Shown here: positions 1 through 5,551 of the stretch, piece after piece | Numbering within the stretch: position 1 is the stretch's first letter | Layout: each line of letters opens with the position of its first letter | Source: Ignavibacteriaceae bacterium | GTDB lineage: Bacteria; Bacteroidota; Ignavibacteria; Ignavibacteriales; Ignavibacteriaceae | Assembly: GCA_031292465.1 (NCBI GenBank) | Contig: JARLHB010000364.1 | Coordinates: 1-5,551, forward strand | DNA: 5,551 bases | Direction of reading: 5' to 3' | The notes under the pieces: model-generated | The model's input: only the letters and a program-made list of their open reading frames with translations | Told to the model about the DNA's origin: nothing | Database searches by the model: none | Position numbers and translations under genes: made by a program

Positions 1-818
1 GGGATGGAAAAATAATTTCCGATATTAAAAAAATGTCTGATAAATGCATCAATTATATGATATTTTGATATTTTGAAGTTGCTATTTTGAACGACCTTTA
101 GTGATTGCAATGCACGATACATACGTATAGCAAAAATTTCACCTAATATACTGCCTGGTTCATTCTGAGCACCAAAGGGGAAAAGAAAATAATTAATTTC
201 ATTTTTATTACTATCCGTATAACAAGTTCGGAATTTGTGAGGTCTACCATCACTTATCTTAACACTAAATAGTTTAGCCTTATCATTAATTTCACTAATT
301 GATATGAAATTCGTTAATTTAAGAAGTTTACCAATATTTTCTAACAATTGATTTTCATTTACGATTTTTGGGAATACATATAATACAGCATCTTTCTTTC
401 CAGATTTATTTGCTAAAGTTTCTAATAGTTCGTGCTGATTATTTTTTTTATTATTATTAATATCAAATTCTATATGAATATTTGGTTTAACATAATCACC
501 GTAAAATATACTTTTAGGGTCAGAATTAAACAATTTTTCAGTACCTGCTTTAAATTGCATGTATAATAATCTTGGATTTCCACCTTGAAAATTCGAAGTA
601 GATTTTATACAAACATCATAGCCACCATTTTCCTTCCCTTCAATACTAATAGGTAATCCTGTAGCGAATGATTTAGGAGCTTGAGTTAAAGGAAAACGCC
701 AATGTGGGCGCCAATAACGTTTTAGAGATACTGGTTGTAAAAACCACCAAAAACTATCTGCTAATGATAGTATCTCGTGAGTTATATTGATTTCTAATGT
801 CTTTTCTATTTTGCCCAT
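1..818 (-). CDS. Uncharacterised protein with a nuclease-like D...QFK pattern; 3' end cut by the window edge
   Basis: The frame is open from an ATG at 818 to the left edge: 272 codons with no stop, so the C-terminus is missing. An in-frame stop lies upstream at 848-846 with no other ATG between, which fixes the start. No Shine-Dalgarno is visible. The N-terminus has an aromatic stretch (FWWFLQP, residues 23-29). Then come GGYDV (65-69) and YMQFKAG (86-92), spaced like the D...QxK core of PD-(D/E)xK nuclease folds. QHELLETLA (128-136) and AVLYVFPKI (144-152) follow. From memory, the order QFK, QHxxL, vYYvxP recurs in hypothetical proteins of bacterial accessory islands, but I cannot name the family. 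It lies downstream of the ASCH gene on the same strand and is probably the third gene of that operon. The coding call is firm; the nuclease call is inference only. Confidence 0.85.
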   Translation of the reverse strand, partial: MGKIEKTLEINITHEILSLADSFWWFLQPVSLKRYWRPHWRFPLTQAPKSFATGLPISIEGKENGGYDVCIKSTSNFQGGNPRLLYMQFKAGTEKLFNSDPKSIFYGDYVKPNIHIEFDINNNKKNNQHELLETLANKSGKKDAVLYVFPKIVNENQLLENIGKLLKLTNFISISEINDKAKLFSVKISDGRPHKFRTCYTDSNKNEINYFLFPFGAQNEPGSILGEIFAIRMYRALQSLKVVQNSNFKISKYHIIDAFIRHFFNIGNYFSI

Positions 819-852
819 TTTTAACTTTATTTTAAATAAATATTTTTACTAT

Positions 853-948
853 CTAAAGATCATCTTCTGGAACTATAATGGCACTCTGATATTCGGAATT
901 TGTTTTATCTAACTTATAGTTTGTATCTATTGCTATATAGCAATTAAT
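853..948 (-). other. Coding-like shifted-frame tail after the ASCH gene
   Basis: A 31-codon open stretch ends at TAG (855-853) and has no ATG or GTG start; it begins just after a TAA in the same frame. The translation reads like ordinary protein, including IAIDTNYKLDK and ending IIVPEDDL. It overlaps the end of the ASCH gene in another frame. At 926-941 the minus strand carries two imperfect 8-mers in tandem, GCTATATA and GCAATAGA. Removing the first would fuse the ASCH frame to this one, giving ...VKLIAIDTNYK... and adding 24 residues. The likely explanation is a tail lost by frameshift. A sequencing error or chance is also possible. Confidence 0.4.
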
Positions 949-1382
949 TTAACCCCGAATTCTAACTGAATATGGTCAAAATCAGTTTCTTTTATATATC
1001 GAAAACTTTGTGGAATATTAAAAGTTTCATCGTGATTTTTTATTTCTTTTAAACTAATTGGACTTGATAATTTCCAATATCTATCAATTACAATACCATA
1101 ACCAACGTCTATAGATTCATAATATTTATCGAATACTTTTTTATCTATACAGGCTTTTTTATATACTTTACGCCATAAGTGATCTGGATCCGATTCAATA
1201 ATATTCTTGACTGTAAATGCACCATATAAATGTTTTTTAGGAGAACTAACATAAACCAAAACTAAATTACCTTTCCTTAAATTTTTAGGTAGTTTCTTTC
1301 TCAATTCAATCGTTTTTTCGCCATTGAATATCTTATTTGCATAAATTGGCTTAATTGATAACAGAATTAAATCATTATTCAT
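933..1382 (-). CDS. Stand-alone ASCH-domain protein (PUA-like fold, predicted RNA binding or RNA modification)
   Basis: About 149 residues. Numbering from the longer start at 1394, the core is LLSIKPIYANKIFNGEK (11-27) with the ASCH signature G25-x-K27-x-x-E30-x-R32. A strand LVLVYVSSP (44-52), a loop with YGAF (57-60), YGIVID (99-104) and IPQSFRYI (127-134) follow. ASCH domains have a PUA-like fold and are linked to RNA binding. E. coli YqfB is an ASCH enzyme that deacetylates N4-acetylcytidine; from memory its catalytic pair is Lys and Thr, and here the Lys is kept but the Thr position is Glu, so that activity cannot be assumed. I chose the ATG at 1382 because GGA lies 7 bases upstream and because it overlaps the preceding stop as ATGAATAA, which suggests translational coupling. 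An in-frame ATG at 1394 (MDLQ...) would extend it by 4 residues. The C-terminus may be shortened by a frameshift. Confidence 0.9.
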   Translation of the reverse strand: MNNDLILLSIKPIYANKIFNGEKTIELRKKLPKNLRKGNLVLVYVSSPKKHLYGAFTVKNIIESDPDHLWRKVYKKACIDKKVFDKYYESIDVGYGIVIDRYWKLSSPISLKEIKNHDETFNIPQSFRYIKETDFDHIQLEFGVKLIAI

Positions 1383-3447
1383 TTGCAAATCCATTACTAT
1401 ATATTTCGAAATAAACTTCTTCTGAAATTCTATAAGGTTGTTGTGGAAAGAAAAAATTCTTTCCTAAATATTTATTATAGATTTTATTTAATATTATTGT
1501 ATTAATAGGGCGACTAAAATTCTCAGTCAAATCGAAAGAAAATGACATAATGTCATTTTCTAATACACCTTTTGCAGTATCCATAATATCTTTCCATTTA
1601 TAAATACCAAGTCTTTTGTATTTTGCATAAAGATGTTTTGGCTTATTAATTTCAAATTCATTTAAATAGGAAGATGCTGAAATATTCATTATATCTGAAG
1701 ATTTATTCTTTCCTTTAGATATATACCAGAGAATTCGGCTATTGTTTTCCAAAATAATGCTCTTAGCTGATCTATAATAGACATTTTCTTTATTAAAGAG
1801 TAATTGAGCATCTCCTCCAAATAAATCTTGTTCAGATATTTTAACGTTAAATAAATTCATAGCCCAGTGTGGTTTTATTGGAACAATAAAGCAAGGTATA
1901 TTAGAATCAACAATTTTTAATGGGAATAAATATTTTTCTATAAGGAAAGAGTACTTTTTATCAGAAATGTATGGCGATAATATATTTGAGTATTGCTCAA
2001 ATAATAAATGGTTTTTTATATTACTATTTAAATATTCCTTAATTTTACTAAAAGGTATTTTTGCATCTCCGATAAATTTAAAATATTTTTGACCTACTTT
2101 AATAAAACTATATTTTAAAAGAATCGATTCTAATTCCTTATCAATAAATACTTCACTTATACATATTTCTTTTTTATGTTTCTCTCGAGCCAAATAAATT
2201 ACATCATGCAATATTTGATTAATTATAGTTCGAGCTTTAAGATTTTGAATATATCTTAAGAATTGAATTTCAAGTACTTCTTCTGTTTCTTGAATTGTAT
2301 AAATAATAACTTTATCGTCATTATCCTTTATGAGAAATGCTTTGGTCCTTTTATCGACCAATGAAGATTTTAGCTTATTTTCAAATTCTTTCTTTTTTTC
2401 AATACTATTTTGAAAGAATATAGATGGAATTTCCCTTAACTCTTCAATGGATGCAGCTTTTTTTTGGATATTCGTCCCGCATAGCCTTGAAGGTTGATAA
2501 TCAGTATCATTTATTAGAGAATTAAATTGAATAATAAATTCTTCAGGTTTCAATACTAACAATCCATATCTTTCAATATATTCTTTGGAATGTCTTAGAA
2601 TACCCTCATCCTTTGTAAGAAAATAAGAAGCATCTGAGTTTATTGTTTTTGTAATATGTCGTATATCGGCTTCTTCTCTAATATTTGTAGATTTATTATA
2701 GATAACTTTAATCTCTTCTGATATTTTAAAATAGTTATCATGAGTACTGGTTAATAATTTAAAATTACCAATAAATATTTTACTATTTAGACGAGTAATC
2801 TTATTTTGATGATGGCTAATATCGTTCTTTAATTGATCAGGAACATAATAATCAACGTACTCAGTTAACCAGTCTGATAATAAGGCATATGAATTTTGGG
2901 TTTTACAATTTTCTGGCTCCATCAAATCATATACAATATTGCTATCCAAAACCACTTTTAATTTTACATTGTCATCAAGTACAGAGAACAAATCCGGATG
3001 ATTAAAATCAAACCACCAAACAAACAATACACTTCCACCCTTGCTACGACCCGGTTTTTCATGAACAAAAGTAAAGCCCAACTTTTCCCAGACCTTTGTT
3101 GCGAAATAATCCTCTCGACAAGTTACTCTTACACCACGGTATTTTGCTTCGTATTTGTCGATTAATGATCTAAATAACAATTTAGCTATACCTTGATTTC
3201 GATAATTTGTTGAAACACAAAGATGTGTTATATATATAAAATTTCCGTGTTTATTTATATTGAATAATAAATATCCAATTACACTTGTTCCTTTGTCAAT
3301 CGCAATAATGATTTTTTCGTCTTCGGCAGACTCTTTGAATACTTGTTCAGGTAAAAATCCAAGTGTTTTTGAATTCGTTTTGTGTAAATCCAAAACGCAA
3401 CTAAGCATTTCAGGACAGTCTTTTATTGATCTTATTTCTATTTCCAT
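1375..3447 (-). CDS. 690-residue GNAT-PIN-GNAT-like-ASCH multidomain protein
   Basis: Residues 1-146 form a GNAT N-acetyltransferase: a strand and acetyl-CoA loop at ITHLCVSTNYRNQGIAKLL (73-91, R83-xx-G86-x-A88), then AxxxWEKLGF (116-125). Residues 163-306 form a PIN ribonuclease domain: VVLDSNIVYDL (165-175, D168), EEADIRHI (258-265, E259, D261) and YFLTKDEGIL (275-284, D280), which supply the expected acidic metal-binding residues. Residues 333-459 look like a second GNAT fold (KARTIINQIL..., YSFIKVGQKYFKF) without the glycine-rich loop, so probably inactive. Residues 461-514 are an unassigned linker. Residues 515-690 resemble an ASCH/PUA-like domain: IKPHWAMNLFN (524-534), VYYRSAK (556-562), RILWYISKG (571-579), IMSFSFDL (633-640). 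It is the first gene of the operon. Multidomain proteins of this pattern are familiar from memory, but I know of no established function. An RNA-targeting toxin or defence protein is inference. Confidence 0.93.
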   Translation of the reverse strand: MEIEIRSIKDCPEMLSCVLDLHKTNSKTLGFLPEQVFKESAEDEKIIIAIDKGTSVIGYLLFNINKHGNFIYITHLCVSTNYRNQGIAKLLFRSLIDKYEAKYRGVRVTCREDYFATKVWEKLGFTFVHEKPGRSKGGSVLFVWWFDFNHPDLFSVLDDNVKLKVVLDSNIVYDLMEPENCKTQNSYALLSDWLTEYVDYYVPDQLKNDISHHQNKITRLNSKIFIGNFKLLTSTHDNYFKISEEIKVIYNKSTNIREEADIRHITKTINSDASYFLTKDEGILRHSKEYIERYGLLVLKPEEFIIQFNSLINDTDYQPSRLCGTNIQKKAASIEELREIPSIFFQNSIEKKKEFENKLKSSLVDKRTKAFLIKDNDDKVIIYTIQETEEVLEIQFLRYIQNLKARTIINQILHDVIYLAREKHKKEICISEVFIDKELESILLKYSFIKVGQKYFKFIGDAKIPFSKIKEYLNSNIKNHLLFEQYSNILSPYISDKKYSFLIEKYLFPLKIVDSNIPCFIVPIKPHWAMNLFNVKISEQDLFGGDAQLLFNKENVYYRSAKSIILENNSRILWYISKGKNKSSDIMNISASSYLNEFEINKPKHLYAKYKRLGIYKWKDIMDTAKGVLENDIMSFSFDLTENFSRPINTIILNKIYNKYLGKNFFFPQQPYRISEEVYFEIYSNGFANE

Positions 3448-3774
3448 GTCAAATTATAACAATATAAAAAAATAAAATATTTAGTCTCGGATAAATACAT
3501 ATTTATTTTTCGATTTGTAGTTATAGTAACTCACCCTTAATCATATTCCCGCTCCATTAAGCAAAATATCCCTATAAATGCTTTGTTTAATATACTCAAC
3601 TATTGGAAATAATTCACAATTATTTTACTCTTTTTACTTAATGTATGATTTTTCAAAGGACTGCTCTATTTATCCTGTTAATAATCCCCTACTCCCCTGC
3701 CTCCATTTCACAAAGCCATTATCACACTCCGTATCAATATCTGTAAAACTTCCTCTGCCCTTTGCAGCTAATAA

Positions 3775-3806
3775 TTTGGTTGTTAACAACTGCAATTTTA
3801 TATTTG
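3775..3806 (+). promoter_or_regulatory. Bacteroidetes-type promoter for the acyltransferase gene
   Basis: TTTG at 3775-3778 and TATATTTG at 3799-3806 are separated by 20 bases. This matches the Bacteroidetes primary sigma factor consensus (-33 TTTG, about 19-21 bases, -7 TAnnTTTG) exactly. Transcription would start near 3813, leaving a leader of about 120 bases before the ATG at 3933. The match is direct; use in the cell is inferred. Confidence 0.5.
3779..3790. promoter_or_regulatory. Perfect 12-bp palindrome in the promoter spacer, operator candidate
   Basis: GTTGTTAACAAC equals its own reverse complement. It starts directly after the -33 TTTG and lies wholly between the two promoter elements, where a bound dimeric regulator would block polymerase. 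The symmetry stops at 12 bases (flanks G and T do not pair). No regulator gene is nearby, so the binding protein is unknown. Confidence 0.35.
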
Positions 3807-3932
3807 GGCAAAAGATTTATGTAATGCAGCTTTAAAATTAAAAGGGTTAACATATTTACTGCATAAAAAGAAGATGCTTTTACTGCGGAATTAGAAATCC
3901 TTACCATTTATTAAAATATAAACACAACAGAA

Positions 3933-5075
3933 ATGAATTCTTTAAATACACAAAGCACCGCCTTTTCAGATTCCAAAAGCCACTACGAAATACTTGACGG
4001 CCTGCGCGGCGTGGCAGCTATTATGGTTGTAATCTTTCATTTTTTTGAAACGTTTACAGGAGGCAACCATTTAATACAAATAATCAACCACGGCTACCTT
4101 GCCGTTGATTTTTTCTTTGTCCTTTCCGGTTTTGTAATAGGCTACGCTTATGACGACCGCTGGGGAAAAATGAGCCTGCGCGATTTTTTTAAGCGCAGAT
4201 TAATCAGGCTTCACCCGATGATAATAATGGGAATGGTTATAGGCGCTATTGGATTTTATTTCAGCGCATCGCCTATAGTGTTCCCGGGGATAAGCAGCGT
4301 TCCCGTATGGGAGATGCTGTTAATTATGCTTATCGGGTTTACTTTGCTGCCCATACCGCCTTCAATGGATATAAGAGGCTGGGGAGAGCTGCATCCGCTT
4401 GACGGGCCTGCATGGTCGCTGTTTTACGAATATGTAGGGAATATTTTATACGCGCTTTTTATCAGGAAGTTTTCAAAGAAAGCGCTTTCCGTTTTAGTGT
4501 TCCTGGCGGGATGTGCGTTAATACATCTTGCAGTAACGCAAGGCGATGTTATAGGCGGATGGTCATTAGACGCCCCGCAAATCAGGGTCGGACTGGTGCG
4601 CCTGCTTTACCCGTTTTTTGCCGGTCTGCTGCTTTCAAGGATATGCAAACCCGGACATATTAAAAATGCATTCTTATGGTGCAGCTTAATGATAATAGCC
4701 GTCTTTTTATTCCCAAGGCTCGGCGGAAGCGGAAACATGTGGATGAACGGGCTGTATGATTCCTTTGCAATCATATTCCTTTTCCCGCTAATCGTCTATC
4801 TCGGCGCAAGCGGCAAGGTTGAAGGCAAATACATGAAGAAGGCATGCGGGTTTTTCGGCGATATATCTTATCCCATTTATATTACGCACTACCCGCTTAT
4901 CTATATTTTTACATCATGGGTTGTTGATAATAAAGTGCCGCTGTATAAAGCATGGCCGGTTGGATTGCTGCTGCTGATATCGGCAATCGCCATTGCATAT
5001 GCCAGTCTTAAACTGTATGATATACCTGTAAGGAAATGGCTTACAAAGAAGTTTATAACAAAAAAGGCCGGGTAG
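3933..5075 (+). CDS. Acyltransferase family 3 (membrane O-acyltransferase)
   Basis: 380 residues, a usual length for the family and complete. These integral inner-membrane enzymes transfer acetyl or other acyl groups to sugars of exopolysaccharide, O-antigen or other envelope glycans; the substrate cannot be told here. Visible hallmarks are ILDGLRGVAA (20-29) with R25, the membrane helix ending in the catalytic-type His36 (VVIFHFFE), YLAVDFFFVLSGFVIGY (55-71), RRLIRLHP (88-95), the conserved PAWSLFYE (159-166), FFGDISYPIYITHYPL (307-322) with H319, and a basic tail after the last helix (YDIPVRKWLTKK). About ten hydrophobic segments are apparent, with no signal peptide. The ATG at 3933 leaves a 16-residue polar N-terminus before the family homology. 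There is no Shine-Dalgarno, as is common in Bacteroidetes. It stands alone, divergent from the operon, with its own promoter and higher G+C, so it is probably functionally unrelated to the left-hand genes. Confidence 0.95.
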   Translation: MNSLNTQSTAFSDSKSHYEILDGLRGVAAIMVVIFHFFETFTGGNHLIQIINHGYLAVDFFFVLSGFVIGYAYDDRWGKMSLRDFFKRRLIRLHPMIIMGMVIGAIGFYFSASPIVFPGISSVPVWEMLLIMLIGFTLLPIPPSMDIRGWGELHPLDGPAWSLFYEYVGNILYALFIRKFSKKALSVLVFLAGCALIHLAVTQGDVIGGWSLDAPQIRVGLVRLLYPFFAGLLLSRICKPGHIKNAFLWCSLMIIAVFLFPRLGGSGNMWMNGLYDSFAIIFLFPLIVYLGASGKVEGKYMKKACGFFGDISYPIYITHYPLIYIFTSWVVDNKVPLYKAWPVGLLLLISAIAIAYASLKLYDIPVRKWLTKKFITKKAG

Positions 5076-5104
5076 TGTAAAAAGTTATTATATTTCTGCA
5101 CTAC
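5072..5104 (+). terminator. Weak terminator-like inverted repeat after the acyltransferase gene
   Basis: GTAGTG (5072-5077, overlapping the stop codon) pairs perfectly with CACTAC (5099-5104), with wobble pairs possible on both sides. It encloses a 21-base AT-rich loop and is followed by TATTTC. The stem is short, the loop long and the T-run poor, so intrinsic termination here is only possible. Confidence 0.3.
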
Positions 5105-5220
5105 TATTTCATTCCCCTCTCGAGAGCATAGGCGTCAACTTAAGGGGCAAAATTATGGCCGTAATATATTTTAACATCAGAAATTACAAATCAGGAATTC
5201 CTAATTATACAGATAATCCT

Positions 5221-5293
5221 GTTTCACCGCTACGCGGCTCTGTAATATCTGATTGTATTATAACTACTAACGTTTCGCCGCTAAGCGGCTTAG
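5221..5293. repeat. Two related 22-base hairpin units (GTTTC-CCGCTA-GCGGCT)
   Basis: The unit at 5221-5242 and the unit at 5272-5293 match at 18 of 22 positions and lie 51 bases apart in the same orientation. Each forms a small hairpin: CCGC/GCGG (5227-5230 with 5234-5237) and GCCGC/GCGGC (5277-5281 with 5285-5289), both with 3-base loops. The differences are loop or flank changes, as expected for degenerate copies of one repeat family. Confidence 0.6.
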
Positions 5294-5325
5294 AACAATA
5301 TTCCTGAGCAATCTGACAATAACAA

Positions 5326-5336
5326 GCTACGGTAGC
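5326..5336. repeat. GCTAC-G-GTAGC inverted repeat
   Basis: Perfect 5-base arms around a single G, followed by GGCACACC. This stands as one more hairpin unit in the cluster. The sequence style resembles intergenic repeats I recall from other bacteria, but I cannot name the family. Confidence 0.4.
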
Positions 5337-5389
5337 GGCACACCTGCCTGCCGAATCTGTCGCAGAACCAGATAATAATGTTTTAATAG

Positions 5390-5409
5390 CCCCGTCGTTT
5401 ACGGCGGGG
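5390..5409. repeat. CCCCGTCG-TTTA-CGGCGGGG hairpin, REP-like or bidirectional terminator
   Basis: An 8-bp stem with one T-G wobble and a TTTA loop, followed by GTTTGTG. This is the strongest hairpin in the window. The T-run after it is poor on both strands, so a REP-type repeat is more likely than a dedicated terminator, though such units may still halt transcription. Confidence 0.55.
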
Positions 5410-5432
5410 GTTTGTGCTATGAATAAATTATT

Positions 5433-5473
5433 GGCTTTAGCCAAATCATAACGGCTAAGATGTGGCTAAAGCC
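5433..5473. repeat. 11-bp perfect inverted repeat made of GGCTTTAGCC-type units
   Basis: GGCTTTAGCCA (5433-5443) is the exact reverse complement of TGGCTAAAGCC (5463-5473), with a 19-base spacer. Each arm is itself a small hairpin: TTGGC-TTTA-GCCAA at 5431-5444 and GGC-TAAA-GCC at 5464-5473. The arms can therefore fold separately or with each other. Confidence 0.6.
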
Positions 5474-5495
5474 CAGTGTTTTGAGCTCTTATTTC

Positions 5496-5537
5496 CCCCG
5501 ACTTATTCCAAAGAAATGGCTATGCCAAAAGTTGGGG
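5496..5537. repeat. 9-bp stem inverted repeat with inner TGGC-TAT-GCCA hairpin
   Basis: CCCCGACTT (5496-5504) pairs with AAGTTGGGG (5529-5537) through nine pairs, one of them a G-T wobble. The 24-base interior contains TGGC-TAT-GCCA, a second stem. The unit is complete inside the window, but the repeat cluster may continue beyond the right edge. Confidence 0.5.
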
Positions 5538-5551
5538 CAATGTTATGAATA

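Larger units (their letters stand above)
3670..3816 (-). pseudogene. Possible start-less remnant of a coding sequence (48 codons)
   Basis: On the minus strand a stop-to-stop frame of 48 codons, with no ATG, has a protein-like composition with KLLAAKGRGSFTDIDTE in the middle and ending GSRGLLTG before TAA. It is more G+C-rich than its surroundings. It would be the last part of a leftward gene broken on its 5' side. The opposite strand is also open over this stretch, and the region includes the promoter candidate, so chance openness remains a serious alternative. I do not recognise a family. Confidence 0.2.
3448..3932. other. Divergent intergenic region between the operon and the acyltransferase gene
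   Basis: This 485-base region separates genes pointing away from each other, so it should hold both promoters. A good Bacteroidetes-type promoter is seen only for the rightward gene (3775-3806). No exact match was found for the leftward operon: the TATAATTTG just before its start is only 3 bases from the ATG and one base short of the TAnnTTTG pattern. The octamer TTTACTGC occurs twice in the rightward leader (3855-3862 and 3879-3886, 24 bases apart), meaning unknown. No tRNA, riboswitch or CRISPR repeat is recognisable. Confidence 0.6.
5076..5551. other. Gene-free region rich in short inverted repeats
   Basis: No convincing gene is present. The frames that are open here run across the hairpin repeats and translate to low-information, repeat-derived sequence. 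The left part holds a perfect 10-bp palindrome CTCTCGAGAG (5117-5126) and an outer CCCCT...AGGGG pairing around it. From 5221 to the window end come at least five separate GC-rich hairpin units, listed individually. The style is that of intergenic REP/MITE repeats; such repeats are often mobilised by Y1 (IS200-like) transposases, but none is encoded here. Confidence 0.6.

Noticed and set aside
926..948. Programmed ribosomal frameshift linking the ASCH frame to the tail
   Set aside because: No slippery heptamer or following stem of the usual kind; the 8-base duplication explains the frame change more simply.
933..3447. Classical two-gene toxin-antitoxin pair (PIN toxin with small antitoxin)
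   Set aside because: The PIN domain is inside a 690-residue multidomain protein and the partner is an ASCH protein, not a small DNA-binding antitoxin.
3450..3458. TATAATTTG as promoter of the left operon
   Set aside because: It ends 3 bases before the ATG, lacks a proper -33 partner at the right distance, and is one base short of TAnnTTTG.
3260..3475. Open frame of 71 codons on the plus strand
   Set aside because: It lies antisense over the N-terminal GNAT part of the 690-residue protein, whose domain motifs prove the minus-strand frame is the real one.
3578..3835. Open frame of 85 codons on the plus strand
   Set aside because: The translation has no recognisable domain and runs through the promoter candidate; the minus strand of the same region looks at least as protein-like.
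4412..4663. Open frame of 83 codons on the plus strand
   Set aside because: Out-of-frame shadow inside the acyltransferase gene.
4901..5101. Open frame of 66 codons on the minus strand
   Set aside because: Antisense shadow of the acyltransferase 3' end.
5205..5444. Open frame of 79 codons on the minus strand
   Set aside because: It crosses several hairpin repeats, and its sequence is explained by them; no domain or plausible start context.
5221..5551. CRISPR array
   Set aside because: The units differ from each other and have irregular spacing; only one pair is similar, so there is no repeat-spacer periodicity.

Overview
The window looks like a Bacteroidota (Bacteroidetes) chromosome segment. 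The reasons are an AT-rich background, genes without clear Shine-Dalgarno sites, and an exact match to the Bacteroidetes-type promoter (TTTG, 20 bases, TATATTTG) before the right-hand gene. This assignment is inferred; no rRNA or marker gene is present.

Left part (1-3447, minus strand): three genes, all transcribed leftwards, probably one operon. The first is a 690-residue protein that reads as GNAT acetyltransferase, PIN ribonuclease, degenerate GNAT-like domain and C-terminal ASCH/PUA-like domain. Next is a small free-standing ASCH protein whose start overlaps the stop of the first gene by 8 bases. Last is a protein cut by the window edge, with a D...QFK pattern that resembles a PD-(D/E)xK nuclease core. 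The set looks like an accessory RNA-directed module (defence or toxin-like, or RNA modification). No activity can be proven from sequence. The free ASCH gene may have lost a 24-residue tail through an imperfect 8-base duplication.

Middle (3448-3932): a divergent intergenic region. It has a strong promoter candidate for the right-hand gene with a perfect 12-base palindrome in its spacer, and on the minus strand a 48-codon start-less open stretch that may be a gene remnant.

Right part (3933-5075, plus strand): a complete integral-membrane acyltransferase of family 3 (O-acyltransferase), clearly richer in G+C than the operon. It is followed by a weak terminator-like hairpin.

Right end (5076-5551): no convincing gene. 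It holds a cluster of GC-rich short inverted repeats of REP/MITE type, including two related 22-base units, an 8-bp CCCCG hairpin, an 11-bp perfect inverted repeat and a 9-bp stem. The AT-rich operon beside a GC-richer gene and a repeat cluster suggests an accessory insertion next to resident chromosome.
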